A stretch of DNA of 64,000 nt from Hyperoodon ampullatus (GCA_949752795.1 OX457058.1:168952223-169016222); one strand, 5' to 3'. Positions 48,431 through 60,835 are shown, counted from the first letter of the stretch. The notes: generated by a model not told the origin, from the sequence alone. Numbers and translations are program-made.

Positions 48431-49609
48431 AAGGATTAAATTGTATCCCATATACTCTTTTCTTTAAAGGGAAAAGAGGAGTGGGATATATATGGTTAAA
48501 CCTGTAAAACCACTTTTCAGAAGACAAAGAGGTAAGCTCCAAGCAACTACCTAAAACAATGCGTTTAGTGGAAAACCTCACTTCTTGATCCTGCCAGAAA
48601 ATAAGATGTTCGACAACTACTCCTAATACCTGTGCCCTGTTTCTTGCTCAATTCTTCTCTGAACTGAGCCCCAAAAGATGTTTCCCAAGTTCTGCAGTAA
48701 GTTCCCTGTGCTACTGCCACTGACTGCCCCCGTCGGCTGCTAGGGCATCCTCCTGCACCCAGTTCCCGAGGGGGCCCAGCCACGACAAAAGCCCACCCAG
48801 GACTCCCCTTATGCTACCAAACGAAGCCCAAGCCCGGAGTTCCTGAGTGCCTGCCTCCAGCTGGGGTCCGGCTCCAATCTGCCCTCCCCAGGCTCCTGTC
48901 GGCCAAGCAAGACTCCTGCTCACTGCTTCCCAGGAACACCCTGCATCCCCACCTCCTTGTTTGGAATAGGATTTCCTCAATTAATCGGCCCATCAACTTC
49001 TATAAGAATCCTCCTTCGCTCTGTGTCTACTTCTTTATAAACCTAAGACCCACAGCCCCTGCCTGGGTGGCCACTCAACCCCCCTGTGCTTCAGCTACCA
49101 CTGAAGGGGGGAAAGGAGGCACCAGCCCCGGAAAGGGTCACTTGAAGTGGCTCCTGACACCTGGTGACCTCTCAGGATCAACATGCCCTGCCCACTGGGC
49201 ACCTCCAGCAGGCCGGTAGTGCCCGGGCCGGTGCGTGGCCTCAATACCACTGGATGGGTTGACCCCAGCCCCTGGCTGGCAACGCACCGTTGCCGTCCAC
49301 CAAGCCGAGGTGGGAGGGAAAGGGGCGTTTTCACTTCTCCTCCAGGACCTTCTCTGCCCTCAGCAACTCCTCCAGAGGGGGACCTGCTCTGCAGACCCAC
49401 TGCCTCTGCATCCAGCTCCCCAGACCCCCAAATGACCATTCTCTTCTGGATGGGGTGACAGCACACACTGGGGTCCCCCCACCTCCAACACAGGCTACCC
49501 AAGGAACGCCCAGCGCATTTTCCATGGTTTCAGGAAACATTTTGTTCCTTTTGGGTAAAACTGCCTTCATTTTAAAACCTACCTGTTCACACATCTGGCA
49601 GGCTCTTCA

Positions 49610-49760
49610 TCCTTACCATTCCCCTGGGAGGAGAGAACGGTCAGGTGATTCCACACCCATTTTACAGACCAGAGAACTGAGCACTCTGAGGGTCTGCGTG
49701 AGGGCAGATGTCAAGCCTGGGGCCCATCCTTGGGGCTTCACGAACCAAGGTTTGCTTCCT
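49610..49760 (-). mobile_element. MIR fragment
   Basis: Contains acccattttacagaccagag and aactgagcactctgagggtc. Confidence 0.6.
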
Positions 49761-50599
49761 GCTACGAACAGGGCCTGGGCCCAGGGTCCCGGGCGTGGCC
49801 CTAAGGTACAAGGACAGAGCAGGGGGAGGTGAAGAGGCAGGTCTCCGCCCAGCATGCCACCCCCACCTGCACCAGCTCCCACCAAGGAAAGAGTGGGGTC
49901 CAAGCCCCCGGCCAGAGCACTCAGGGTCCCCTGTCACACTGCCCGCTCCCCACCCCGCCCCCCAACCATGAACACGGTACGGGTCAAAGGCCAGCGCTGG
50001 GTCAGCTCCTCCCCCTCCTCTAGCTGGTGAGCTCCCAGCCTTCCCCAAAGGGAATGTTCACACACTCCCTCCTCGGGGGGCCGCCCTGAGGCCCGGGCAG
50101 GCCGTGGCTCTGTGGCCACTCTGGCGTGCTGCCCTTGTCCCCCGCCAAGCCTGCCTCCCCCGCCACCCCCGGGGCCGGGGGCACATGGGGTTGTGGAAAC
50201 AGCCAAGCTTGCGAGGCAGAGGGAGCCGGTGCCAGGTCCTGGCCCACCTGCTGGATGGCCTTGGGGCCGAGCGAGGCACTTAACCTCACCTGCTAGAAAG
50301 GAAGGAGGGTACCTGCTTCACAAGGTGTCGAGTGGCTGGAAGGAGAAAGGACGCGAGCCGCACAGAGCGCAGCGCAGCCGCTCCGCGTGTACTTCTCCTC
50401 CCCGTCAACACAGAGTCAGGGCAGCAGGCCGCGGCTGATCCTGCACAGCTGCCATGGACTAACCCTGGGCAGGAGTCTGAGGGGCACAGTGTTCTGTGCC
50501 TGCCCTGGCCTTTCTTACCACTGCCGATGGCCGGCCTGAGGTCAGGGTTATCTGCTTACCCACGGTCCTGGCTTCCAGCACGACTCACTCACTCACGAG

Positions 50600-50750
50600 G
50601 CACTGTCCTCGACCCTTTACTCCTCAGAGACCTCAGCAGGTGAACACTACTGTCACTTACAACTCACTGATGAGGAAAGAGATTCTAAGAGGCTGTGAGG
50701 CCAGGGCCAGGCTGTACTGGCAAGTGGCAGAGCTGGGCTTTGAATGAGGC
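50600..50750 (-). mobile_element. MIR fragment bordering the polypurine array
   Basis: Contains ctcactgatgaggaaagaga and agtggcagagctgggctttg. It ends about 10 bp before the GA array begins. Confidence 0.65.
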
Positions 50751-50761
50751 AGGCTGACCAG

Positions 50762-52272
50762 AAGGAAGGGAGGAAGGGGAGGGGGAGCAGAGGGAGAGGG
50801 AGAGGGAGAGGGAGAGGGAGAGGGAGAGGAGAGGGAGAGGAGAGGGAGAGGGAGAGGGAGAGGGAGAGGGAGAGGGAAGGGAGAGGGAGAGGGAGAGGGA
50901 GAGGGAGAGGGAGAGGGAGAGGGAGAGGGAAGGAGAGGGAGAGGGGAGAGGGAAGGGAGAGGGAGAGGGAGAGAGAGAGGGAGAGGGAAGGGAGAGGGAG
51001 AGGGAGAGGGAAGGGAGAGGGAAGGAGAGGGAGAGAGAGAGGGAGAGGAGAGGGAGAGGGAGAGGGAGAGGGAAGGGAAGGGAGAGGGAGAGGGAGAGGG
51101 AGAGGGAAGGGAGAGGGAAGGGAGAGGGAGAGGGAAGGGAGAGGGAGAGGGAGAGGGAAGGGAGAGGGAGAGGGAGAGGGAAGGGAGAGGGAGAGGGAAG
51201 GGAGAGGGAAGGGAGAGGGAGAGGGAGAGGGAGAGGGAAGGGAGAGGGAGAGGGAAGGGAGAGGGAAGGGAGAGGGAGAGGGAAGGGAGAGGGAAGGGAG
51301 AGGGAAGGGAGAGGGAGAGGGAGGGAGAGGGAAGGGAGAGGGAAGGGGAGAGGGAGAGGGAAGGGAGAGGGAGAGGGAGAGGGAAGGGAGAGGGAGAGGG
51401 AGAGGGAGAGGGAGAGAGAGAGGGAAGGGAGAGGGAGAGGGAGAGGGAAGGGAGAGGGAGAGGAGAGGAGAGAGAGGAGAGGGAAGGGAGAGGGAGAGGG
51501 AGAGGGAAGGGAGAGGGAGAGGGAGAGGGAAGGGAGAGGGAGAGAGGAGAGGGAAGGGAGAGGGAAGGGAGAGGGAGAGGGAAGGGAGAGGGAGAGGGGA
51601 GAGGAAGGGAGAGGGAAGGGAGAGGGAGAGGGAGAGGGAGAGGGAAGGAAGAGGGAAGGGAAGAGGGAGAGAGAGAGGGAAGGGAGAGGGAAGGGAGAGG
51701 GAGAGGGAAGGGAGAGGGAAGGGAGAGGGAGAGGGAAGGGAGAGGGAGAGGGAAGGGAGAGGGAAGGGAGAGGGAGAGAGAGAGGGGAGAGGGAGAGGAG
51801 AGGGAGAGGGAGAGGGAGAGGAGGGAAGGGAGAGGGAGAGGAAGGGAGAGGGAAGGGAGAGGGAGGAGGGAAGGAGAGGGAGGGAGAGGGAAGGGAGAGG
51901 GAGAGGGAAGGGAGAGGGAAGGGAGAGGGAGAGGGAAGGGAGAGGGAAGGGAGAGGGAAGGAGAGGGAGAGGGAAGGGAGAGGGAGAGGGAGAGGGAAGG
52001 GAAGGGAGAGGGAGAGGGAGAGGGAAGGGAGAGGGAGAGGGAAGGGAGAGGGAGAGGGAGAGGGAGAGGGAAGGGAGAGGGAGGGAGAGGGAGAGGGAAG
52101 GGAGAGGGAGAGGGAGAGGGAAGGGAGAGGGAGAGGGAAGGGAGAGGGAGAGGAGAGGGAGAGGGAAGGGAGAGGGAAGGGGAGAGGGAAGGGAGAGGGA
52201 GAGGGAAGGGAGAGGGAGAGGGAGAGGGGAAGGGAAGGGAGAGGGAGAGGGAGAGGGAAGGGAGAGGGAAGG
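50762..52272. repeat. Polypurine GAGGGA-type satellite array
   Basis: About 1.5 kb made almost only of G and A on the plus strand, with a basic gagagg/gaggga hexamer frequently interrupted by gaaggg, giving blocks such as gggaagggagagggagag. It starts after aggctgaccagaaggaaggg and runs directly into the assembly gap, so its real length is unknown. Long open frames rich in E/G/R (plus strand) or S/P/L/F (minus strand) are consequences of the repeat. Such polypurine-polypyrimidine tracts can form triplex DNA and are hard to sequence. Confidence 0.97.
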
Positions 52273-52472
52273 NNNNNNNNNNNNNNNNNNNNNNNNNNNN
52301 NNNNNNNNNNNNNNNNNNNNNNNNNNNNNNNNNNNNNNNNNNNNNNNNNNNNNNNNNNNNNNNNNNNNNNNNNNNNNNNNNNNNNNNNNNNNNNNNNNNN
52401 NNNNNNNNNNNNNNNNNNNNNNNNNNNNNNNNNNNNNNNNNNNNNNNNNNNNNNNNNNNNNNNNNNNNNNNN
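52273..52472. other. Assembly gap (200 N)
   Basis: Exactly 200 N characters follow the polypurine array, and unique sequence resumes at ccccactaaaaaggcc. The round size suggests a placeholder rather than a measured length. Confidence 0.98.
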
Positions 52473-52959
52473 CCCCACTAAAAAGGCCAGCATGCAGCCC
52501 AGAGTCGGCAGGAAGCCAGGAGAGCCACGCCCGGAAACCGGACCCCAGCAAGGGAGGCTGCACCCTGAAGCACAAGCAAAGTGGGCCCTGCAGCAGTCAG
52601 AAGAGGACGCATTGCGCGGCCCAAACCCAGGCACGTGCCCTCCCCGTCCGGCGGGCACCTGCCTCCGCGGCCGTGAGTGCTCCCTGTCCCTGCTTCCTGG
52701 ACAGCAGGGCCAGGAGGTGGTCTGGCATGTGCCCACACCCAGCACGTGTCCACGTCCAAGGGCAGGATGGCCTGGCCTCTGCGATCCACGGGAAGACATG
52801 TAAATTGAGAAGTTCAGATGCTGGAAACCCCCAAAACACAACAAAGCTCTACTGTGGCCGACCCTCTCTGACCATGAGCTCCAGTAGCAAGGACCCTACC
52901 TCACCCGGCCTATGGCCCCCACGGTGTCTCATAGTGCACACCATCTACAAAATGACAAC

Positions 52960-53165
52960 AGCGGAGGTGGCCTACCGCGCACCTGCCATGTGCGGGCACC
53001 TTCACGCCCATCTCAACCCTCAGGACGCCCCCCGCAGTGGGGGCAGCTCAAGTCATTTAAGTTAAGGACATTAAACTTCTAGAGTACAAATAGCACAAAT
53101 GTCCCAGGTCTCAGAGGAACAGAGCCAGGACTGAAACACAGATCTAACACATGGGAAACATGGTT
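52960..53165 (-). mobile_element. MIR fragment
   Basis: Contains gcacctgccatgtgcgggca and gaacagagccaggactgaaa in antisense MIR order. Confidence 0.5.
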
Positions 53166-53799
53166 TTCCTACTGCTGCCCCGATATTCTAATAAACGTCC
53201 ACTGAATGAATGATAGCCACAAATGAACAGAAAGTATAGCTAAGAACGAAACAGTCCCTCTCTCCTCAGCCAGGTAACTTCAATGCCAGTCCCTGGGTGG
53301 GCCTTGATGCTGGAGGTTTTGGAAAACGCCTGTTACTTTTTCAGGTCACCAACCCCCTGCAACATGTAAAAGGATTTGGCAAAAGGATTTGTTTGAGGCT
53401 GCGATCTCACTGTTTCGAGGTTGTTGATCAAACACCCTTTCCACGGACGTGGCTGGAACTGGGCCAGGTAGAGCTGGACCCTAACAGGGCTTTGAAGAAA
53501 AGTCCCTTTTCTGTCTGCCTTGTCTTCATTTCAGGGGGAACTGGGGCTGGTGGGGTGACCCAGGTCCTGGCTTCAGGATGTTGGGGGGCTCAGGAACACA
53601 GGGAGATGCTAGTGGGCAGAGAAAGGGAAAGGAGCCTCAGACAAGGCAAAGAAAATGAACGTTTCAGCCCTATCCCTAAAACCTTTCTCACCCAGCTACT
53701 CCCAGGATAAGAAAGCCAGGCTGCCCATCGAGGCCCACAGTTTGAGAAAAGTCTTAAAAACAGCTTGGTATTGGCACAAAATACTGACCCAGGTCAGCC

Positions 53800-53925
53800 A
53801 CCTGGGCCATGGGTGGCTTCAGGGCACACACAGCTGTAAAGCTGGGGCTCAGAGAGGTAAAATGACTTGCCCCAGATCACACAGCTAAGAGAGGCCAGGA
53901 TTCAAATCCACTCCAGTGTGTGCAG
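53800..53925 (-). mobile_element. MIR fragment
   Basis: Contains gctggggctcagagaggtaa, aatgacttgccccagatcac and acagctaagagaggccagga, a clear MIR core. Confidence 0.75.
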
Positions 53926-54939
53926 AGAGGCGAGAGGAAAGAGGAGAGGTAAGGAAGGGTTCCCTGGGGGAGGCAGGTAAAAGACAGTCCAGGGGGGCTT
54001 CTGAAGGCAGGAACACCAGCGGGAAAGCACAAGTGGGGACGGAGGTGACAAAAGCCCACATGCCCTCTGGGGTCACTGCAGGAAACATTTAACACACGCG
54101 TGGGTCAACCCACTGACCATTCTTCCCTTTGGGGCTATTACCAACAGGAAACCTGCGACCCTGTCAAGCAGGGGCAATGCCATCTTGAGTCCACACCAAC
54201 AGGCAGTTCCACCTGCCCAGCCCTACCCGCCTGGAAGAGCAAAGTACACAATATGCCAGTGGGGACTGTGCACCCCGGCCTGGGCGGGCCCCAGCTGGGC
54301 TGGGAGGAGGCTAGTTCTTATCTGTAGCCTGATTAAAGCCTGACTGGATTTCCAAGATCTTTAAGCCCTCAGGCCAGGAGCACCATACTCAGGTGCCCCT
54401 TCCTGGAGTGTATCAGGGTTCTGGGGACCACGCTCAAACCGCAGTCTCTCCATGACCTGTCAGGGGCAGGCCTGGCACCTGCCCAGCATCCTGCAGGGAG
54501 TCGCCCACGGCCATTCCCACACCACACCCCCGACCCCTGACGGCCCAACCACACCTTCCTGCAGCTCTGGTCTCGATGCGGTCCCTGCCACAGCTGCTGC
54601 CTGAGAGACCAGCATGCAGGCCCCATCCCCACCCTGGGGTCTGAGCCCACGGAGAACCGTCTCCCCTCCCCCCGAGCTCTGTGCTCCCATCATTCTGGAA
54701 TCTGGCTTGTAAAGGACCAGCCTCTCGCCGCTCTCCCCTTTGGCCCCATCACCCAGGAAGGCCAGAGCCAGCAGCCGCAGGGGAATTCCGTGGGGACAAG
54801 CCTATGAGCAAATGGAGGAGCACAGAAGAAAGGCCCAACAGAAGAAATGTAAACAACGAGGCGGCCGGTGCAGGATAACGGGGAGCGGCGGGGACTGCGG
54901 GCAAGTGGCAACGAATTCAAAGAGAAAAACGTAAATGTC

Positions 54940-55135
54940 CTGTGTGGGCCCAGTGTGTCACTTGCAGGCCAGGTACTGTCCAAGTCCCCAGGTCCACCCC
55001 CTCTACACAGATAGGGAGGCTGAGGCCCAGCCGCAAGGCGGGGGGAAGAGAACGAAGGTCAGGCAGTAATTACTGAGAGTCCAGGCAGGATAACACTGAG
55101 CTTGAAGCCTAGGCCAGTGCTCATTAACCACCTTC
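54940..55135 (-). mobile_element. MIR fragment
   Basis: Contains ctacacagatagggaggctg and aggcccagccgcaaggc, then gccagtgctcattaaccac. Confidence 0.55.
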
Positions 55136-55831
55136 CCCCACCTGCTGAGCTATGGCCCTGGCGAGTGATGCTGCACGAGGCTGGCAGCAGGTGGAAACTC
55201 TGGGACGTGGATAACCCACAGGGCCTCCAGATAAAGGACGGAAAGCTGCCCACATAGGGCCTGGGGTTCATTATATGCGATAACAGATCAATGCTGACCA
55301 TCCCCCAACTCCATGGGGATCTCAGATTCTGGAGGAGGAAAAGCAGGGGTGTGGGGTCAGTGCGGGGGGGTCGGGGGTGGGGGACCAGCACTGCGGGGTG
55401 GGAAGAGGGGCGTTGTCTCACACCAGCTGGAAGGGCCGCCTCAGGTACCCAGGCTGGTTAGGAAGGAAGGAGGAAGAAAATCCACACTGTGCCAACTGGG
55501 TCCAGCCCCGGGGATCCCAGCCAGGCTCCAGGGCCAGAACCAGTCCAGCTATGGAGCCAGAGAGGTGGGGGGAAGGCACATTTAAGGGCCCCATCCCCGT
55601 AAGTTGTCCCCTAAAGAACCCTGACTTCACAGCCCAGGCCACATGGCCTTTCAGCCTGAGATGAAAGTCTGCGTCTGAAGTTCCAGGTCTGATGACGATG
55701 ATTCACCAGGCACCAGGTCCTCACCACTGCAGGCACAGCGTTTTGAGATCAGATCAAATCTTCAAGCCTCACCTCTCAGACATAAGCAGATGGGCCAGGT
55801 ATGTCTCTGGGCAAACCCTCAGGCTCCTCTG

Positions 55832-55860
55832 GCAGTCTTTGAATTCAACTCCTCTAATGC

Positions 55861-55893
<33 letters not shown>

Positions 55894-55954
55894 CGCGCGC
55901 GCGCGCGCTGGGGGGCGGATTTCAGTGCAGCCTTTGAATCCAACTCTTTTAATG
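55832..55954. repeat. Direct repeat pair flanking the TG/CG tract
   Basis: The segment at 55832-55859 (gcagtctttgaattcaactc...) recurs with about four mismatches at 55927-55954 (gcagcctttgaatccaactc...), both ending taatg. The spacing is 95 bp. Confidence 0.85.
55860..55909. repeat. (TG)n(CG)n microsatellite, Z-DNA-prone
   Basis: About 13 TG dinucleotides followed directly by about 11 CG/GC dinucleotides, all alternating purine-pyrimidine. It lies between two related direct repeats of about 28 bp (55832-55859 and 55927-55954). Confidence 0.95.
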
Positions 55955-56269
55955 ACCCCAAAGAGCCCTGCTGCAGAGCACAAGGCCTGAAGTATGCTGT
56001 GCAGCCTCGTAACAAAGGCTCTTCAACAAATCACCAGGATGGGGGCAAAGGTTAGAGGAAGGGAGATGGTGTGTCTTCTTGAAAGGTATTACAGCACTCA
56101 AGAGCCAGTTAGAGACCCTGGTTACAGGCAAATCAGGGAACTGATTAACAAGAACCAGTCATTAAAATTAAGTTATGTTTTCACTACTTTTCACTGAACT
56201 CTCTAATTCAGACTTTTCACTGTTTCGGAGCTCATTTCTGAGTCCAGTCTCTAGGCTGGGAGAAACGCA

Positions 56270-56600
56270 GTCCACCCTGGGCCAGAACTGCCAGAGCATC
56301 CTTCCTGAACTGCTCTCCTCCCCCATTCAGAAACCTTCCATGGCTCCCCAGTGCCCCTACACGAAGACCCACACTGCCCCCGCCTTCCTTCCCCACGCCC
56401 AGCTCACTGCCTCCCAAAGTGGCTCCCTATTCTGGCCCCTCCTGGTCCTTGAACCTGGCCCCATGCCCTGTGGCCTGCACATCCCCAGCTTCCCTGCCAC
56501 CCCCTCCCCGACCAGGCTCTTTTCTGCCTGTGTGTGGTCTGAGCACAACTCAAATCTTAACTCTCAGGCCATCTTGATCTCGCCTCCCAGGCCGACCATA
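56270..56600 (+). mobile_element. L2 fragment
   Basis: Sense L2: aaaccttccatggctcccca, ggctccctattctggcccct and cccagcttccctgcc, diverged. Confidence 0.65.
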
Positions 56601-57599
56601 AACTCAACTTAAGACCGTTTTGTGGGCTGTGCTCAGGGTCCCAGACACGCACAAACTTGCTTACAGGAAGTCACTTACAGGAAAGTCACAACCACTGAGC
56701 AAGCCTCGGGCTAGTTCCTTTCCTATTTTGTAGAGGAGGAATTATGCTAACCCAGGACCCCAGGGCAGGGGCACCAGGATCTGTGCTGCCTCCCTCCGCC
56801 TGGCTCGAATTTCCTCCCCCACGTGTCCCCCACCGGGTGCTCCTGATAAAAGGAAACCATGAACCATGTCCCTGTCATAAAAGAGATAAGACCTGCCTAC
56901 AGGAAGCGGTGCAACGGCTGGACACGACTTAGTGCCCAGAGGCTCCCGGGTGCTCTGAAGCTTCAGGCCCCGCGCGGAAGGGCCAGGTAGGGGGGGACGG
57001 CCCAAAAGACTAGGGGAAGAGAGCACAAAACAAAATACGTCCAAGTGAGGGTCACCAGGAAAGCAAGGGGCAGAATCAGGGAATCAGTACTTTTCCATTT
57101 CTCCGTGGACGGAACACTCCAACCACCTTCTCCTGCGCCATGACACTGCCTCTCACGGCAGCTGAGAAACTCTCCAGCAAACAAAAACGGCCAACGGATC
57201 GTTCGTTATCGTCAAAGCTCGACTGCTGAGGAACTACGCAGATGGGTCCCCACAGCAGTAGCGGTCAACGGAACCACCCAAAGGGTGGACGGGCGAGCAG
57301 TGTACACGACCTGGCGTCCAGCCATCCGCCGCCATCAGATGCCCAGCATACGCCTTTGTCCAGGGTGAACAGCGAGTAGGGAAATCACTACGGCCTCTGC
57401 CTTCTCTCTCCATCCTCCTCCCAACTCAACTGACCAAAGTCAGAAAATGGAAGGGCAGGGGCGGGCACTGAAGTGGGCGAGAAGACACAAACGAAAAGGT
57501 CTGCGTCCTCGCGCGAGGCAGGTTGCTGGTGAACCACCGACTGTTTTTGCCAGCCGTGCATCCACGGCCCACCCTCCATACAGTCCTAGGGGAGAACCT

Positions 57600-57725
57600 T
57601 TCTCGCCTACTTTTAAGCCACATAATTCCCAGGGGGTTACCCCTTCCTCACGGTCAGGATGGGCATGGGACTCAGGCCTGGCCAATTAGAACATCGCATC
57701 ATCCAGACCTGTGTCTGATTCAAGA
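57600..57725 (+). repeat. Ancient interspersed repeat (left part), family not assigned
   Basis: Contains gatgggcatgggactcaggc and ctggccaattagaac. It resembles the repeat at 5690-6115 and is interrupted by the LTR at 57731. Confidence 0.4.
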
Positions 57726-57730
57726 ACAGG

Positions 57731-58132
57731 TGTTACAGGTTGGACTGTGTCCCTCAACAAAATAGGTTAAGTTCTAACTCCCGCAGCTGTGAATGTGGCC
57801 TTACTTGGAAACAGGGTCTTTGTAGACATAGTCAAGTTGGAATGAGACCATTAGGGTGGGCCCCGATCCAATACAATGGCATTCTGATAAGAAGAGGAAA
57901 AGTGCCATGCGAAGACACAGACACACAGGGAGAGGAAGGCCAGGTGGAGACGGAGGCAGAGATTGGAGTGGTGCAGCCGTATGTCAGGGGCCGCCAGAAT
58001 CTGGAAGAGTCAAGGAGGAGCCAGAGGGAGTGTGGCCCTACCAAGGCCTTGATTTCCAACTCCTTGCCTCCAGAACTGAGAATAAATGTCTGCTGTCTGA
58101 ATTTGTAATGGTAGCCCCGGGTAACTAATATA
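57731..58132 (+). mobile_element. Solo LTR, ERVL-MaLR (MLT1/MST-like)
   Basis: Starts tgttacaggttggactgtgt and contains gtggccttacttgg, attagggtgggcccc, cttgcctccagaactgag and gtagccccgggtaactaa. The flanks acagg (57726-57730) and atagg (58133-58137) resemble a 5 bp target duplication. It interrupts an unassigned older repeat. No internal genes. Confidence 0.8.
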
Positions 58133-58137
58133 ATAGG

Positions 58138-58345
58138 TCTGTAACCCAAGTCAGACCAATCAGAACCAGCAAGCATCCGCCAGCCAAGGGACCTTTGCTG
58201 GAACTCAGGGCAAAAGGAAGGTCATACTTGCTTCCTATGAAGTTGTTAAACTTATGGGATGGATTTGCTGGCAACCTTTTTCACACGACCTGGCAAAGCC
58301 TGCCCCAACGGAACCCACACAAGGAGACTGAAAAGTGAAGAAATA
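58138..58345 (+). repeat. Ancient interspersed repeat (right part), family not assigned
   Basis: Starts gtaacccaagtcagaccaat followed by cagaaccagc, which resembles the gaccaatcag block of the repeat at 5690-6115. It appears to be the continuation after the LTR. Confidence 0.4.
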
Positions 58346-59329
58346 CTTCCGATGACATAAATTCGAGTCCTTGATGGCCTAAAACCCATCAACCTAGACT
58401 TTTTCAGACATACGTGCTAATCAATTCTATTTATTCACATTTCCTTAAGTCTCCTTTCAAGTTGAAAATCTGTCACTTAAACTACCTAAAGAGCTTTTAA
58501 GTTTTATCATACACGAAGTACAATTTGTTTTTTTTTTTAACATAACGTAGGTCCAAATAAACATGAGGCCTAAGAGTCAACCCCTTGGGCATCTAAACTT
58601 TCAACACTTAACAGCACTGGTGTCCTTCTCCTTGGCACATGCCTTCCACCTTCAAAGTTTTGTTTCCGTGATGGCCAGGACTTATTCCAAAGGTACACTT
58701 GATCTTTGATAACAAAAAACAGCTCAGCCAAGTTCAGAATAGACAGTGAAGATGTGTTTGATTTTAAGAAATGTTGACTGAAAATGGCTTGAACCTGAGA
58801 ACAGAAAGTTTAGAGGGAGGTGGGTCTCTAGAGGGTTTCAACAGCTTGATGTCAGCAAGAACCCAGACTCTTTTCAGGTTTTTATTCTGCCATGCTTCCT
58901 ATGATAGATTTCTGTCCTCATGCCTTTCGCCTCCTGGTCACAAAACAGCTGCCATAGCTCCAGGTACCCTGTCCCCAGAGGGTATCTGGAAGGCAAGAAA
59001 AGGGGGACAGAGGTCAAACTGCTACCTTTTTGTAAAACAGGAAATACTCTTCCCCCTTACATCTTACTGGTCAGAACAGCAAGACATGGGTGTCCCTAGC
59101 TGTAAGGGAGGCTTGAGATGCAAGTCTTGGACAAAGGGAACTATGTTGTCATGACAGGCCTAGGTCAATCACCAATGCCACCTGGAGCAAAAGAGAAACG
59201 GTGGAAGACGGAGAGTGAAGATGTGCCAGGAAGGCAACTTCCCAGATGCTAAAGAAAAATGGAGTCCACGTGCCCCTTACAAATCCTAAGAAACCACTTC
59301 TGTGGCTTCTACGTGACCTTAGGGTGAAG

Positions 59330-59900
59330 TCAACAAATAGGAAGAATCAATTATCGAGCCCCCCCACCCCCGCACGTGCCGGGTTCTTTGCCAAGTACTT
59401 AGATGAATGCCCTCAAGGGCCTCACGGGTAAGGGGGAGTGGGGGGCAGGAGCTGGTCAACCGTAAACGGCGGAGCGTCGGGAGGGAGACCCGGGATCCTG
59501 GGCCAGGCCCGCGGCAGCCCCCAGGAGTGCGCGGTCTCCTGGGGGTGGGGGGCGCATATGGGAAGTCAGGGAAGGCTGCCCCTAGGAAGTGACACCTGAC
59601 CTGCATCTTTAGCATGAAAACGGTGTGCCAAGGTGGGTCACGACAGGCATGTGCAGGCACAGAGATGGGGCAGTTAAGGGTTCGCTGTATCTGACTTGGG
59701 GAGTGGCAGAGTCACAACTGGGAGGAGCGTGGTCAGCGGTTCTCAGGGGCTAGACTTCCACCTGAAGACAAGGAAAGCAGGGGAGTGACTCAGGTAGTCT
59801 CGAGGAGAGACGATGCCACAAGGTGGGAGCTGGGCCAAGAGGCGGGGACGCCAGTCAGAGGTGTGGCCGTGCTAGGTAAGGGGTGACGGGGGACCTACGA
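59330..59900 (-). mobile_element. L2-like fragment
   Basis: Pieces such as tcagggaaggctgcccctag, gaagtgacacctgacctgca and a later caggggagtgactcagg follow the order of antisense L2 3' sequence. Strongly diverged. Confidence 0.5.
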
Positions 59901-60215
59901 CCAAAGGATGGAGGGAGGACTGGCAAGGAAACATCCAAAGGGAGGACCACCAGGGCCCGAAACTGATGAGCTGTGGCTGTGGAGGGACAGGGGGACGTGG
60001 GCTGGCTGCCTGGGTGGGAGACAGGAGGCACTGCGTCTTTATGACCCAAGAAAACAGGAGAGGAAGCAAGTCTGGAGAGGAGGGAGGTGAGCCAAGATAC
60101 AGAACACGGTGCCTCCAGGCAGAGATGCTTCCCAGACATTCGAGGCCTGACGAGGCTAGGGGCAGACAAGCACAGCTCCACTCAGCTTCACCCGGCTGCG
60201 AAAGACCATGTGAAG

Positions 60216-60430
60216 GGGCTTCCCTGGTGGCGCAGTGGTTGAGAGTCCGCCTGCCGAGGCAGGGGACGCGGGTTCGTGCCCCGGTCCGGGAAGATCCCAC
60301 ATGCCGCGGAGCGGCTGGGCCCGTGAGCCATGGCCGCTGAGCCTGCGCGTCTGGAGCCTGTGCTCCGCAACGGGAGAGGCCGCGGCAGTGAGAGGCCCGC
60401 GTACCGCAAAAAAAAAAAAAAAAAAAAAAA
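60216..60430 (+). mobile_element. CHR-type tRNA-derived SINE
   Basis: Full-length copy with CpG-rich body and a poly(A) of about 27. The flanks accatgtgaagg and aacatgcgagga look like a diverged target duplication. Confidence 0.92.
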
Positions 60431-60611
60431 AAACATGCGAGGATCAGACTTCCTGGGGGAAACCAAAAGCCAGGGGAACGGCAGGCTTCAGGAGAGCTTC
60501 TCATTGCCTTAAATAGAAGCAAACTGCTCTGGCGGATCTGCAAGTTGACACAAGGAGGGCTGGGTTGCTCTGGGTGACCCCCACAAAGCACATTTTAAAG
60601 AAAGCCCAGTG

Positions 60612-60801
60612 GGGCTTCCCTGGTGGCGCAGTGGTTGGGAGTCTGCCTGCCGATGCAGGGGACACGGGTTCGTGCCCCGGTCTGGGAGGATCCCACATGC
60701 CGCGGAGCGGCTGGGCCTGTGAGCCATGGCCGCTGAGCCTGCGCGTCCGGAGCCTGTGCTCCGCAACAGGAGAGGCCACAACAGCGAGAGGCCCGCATGC
60801 C

Positions 60802-60830
<29 letters not shown>
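60612..60830 (+). mobile_element. CHR-type tRNA-derived SINE
   Basis: Full-length, with a perfect 15 bp target duplication aaagaaagcccagtg at 60597-60611 and 60831-60845. It lies about 180 bp after the previous copy in the same orientation. Confidence 0.95.

Positions 60831-60835
<5 letters not shown>

Noticed and set aside
50653..53065. Open frames of 640-773 codons rich in G/E/R or S/P/L
   Set aside because: Products of the G/A satellite. They also run through 200 unknown bases, so they cannot be genes as drawn.
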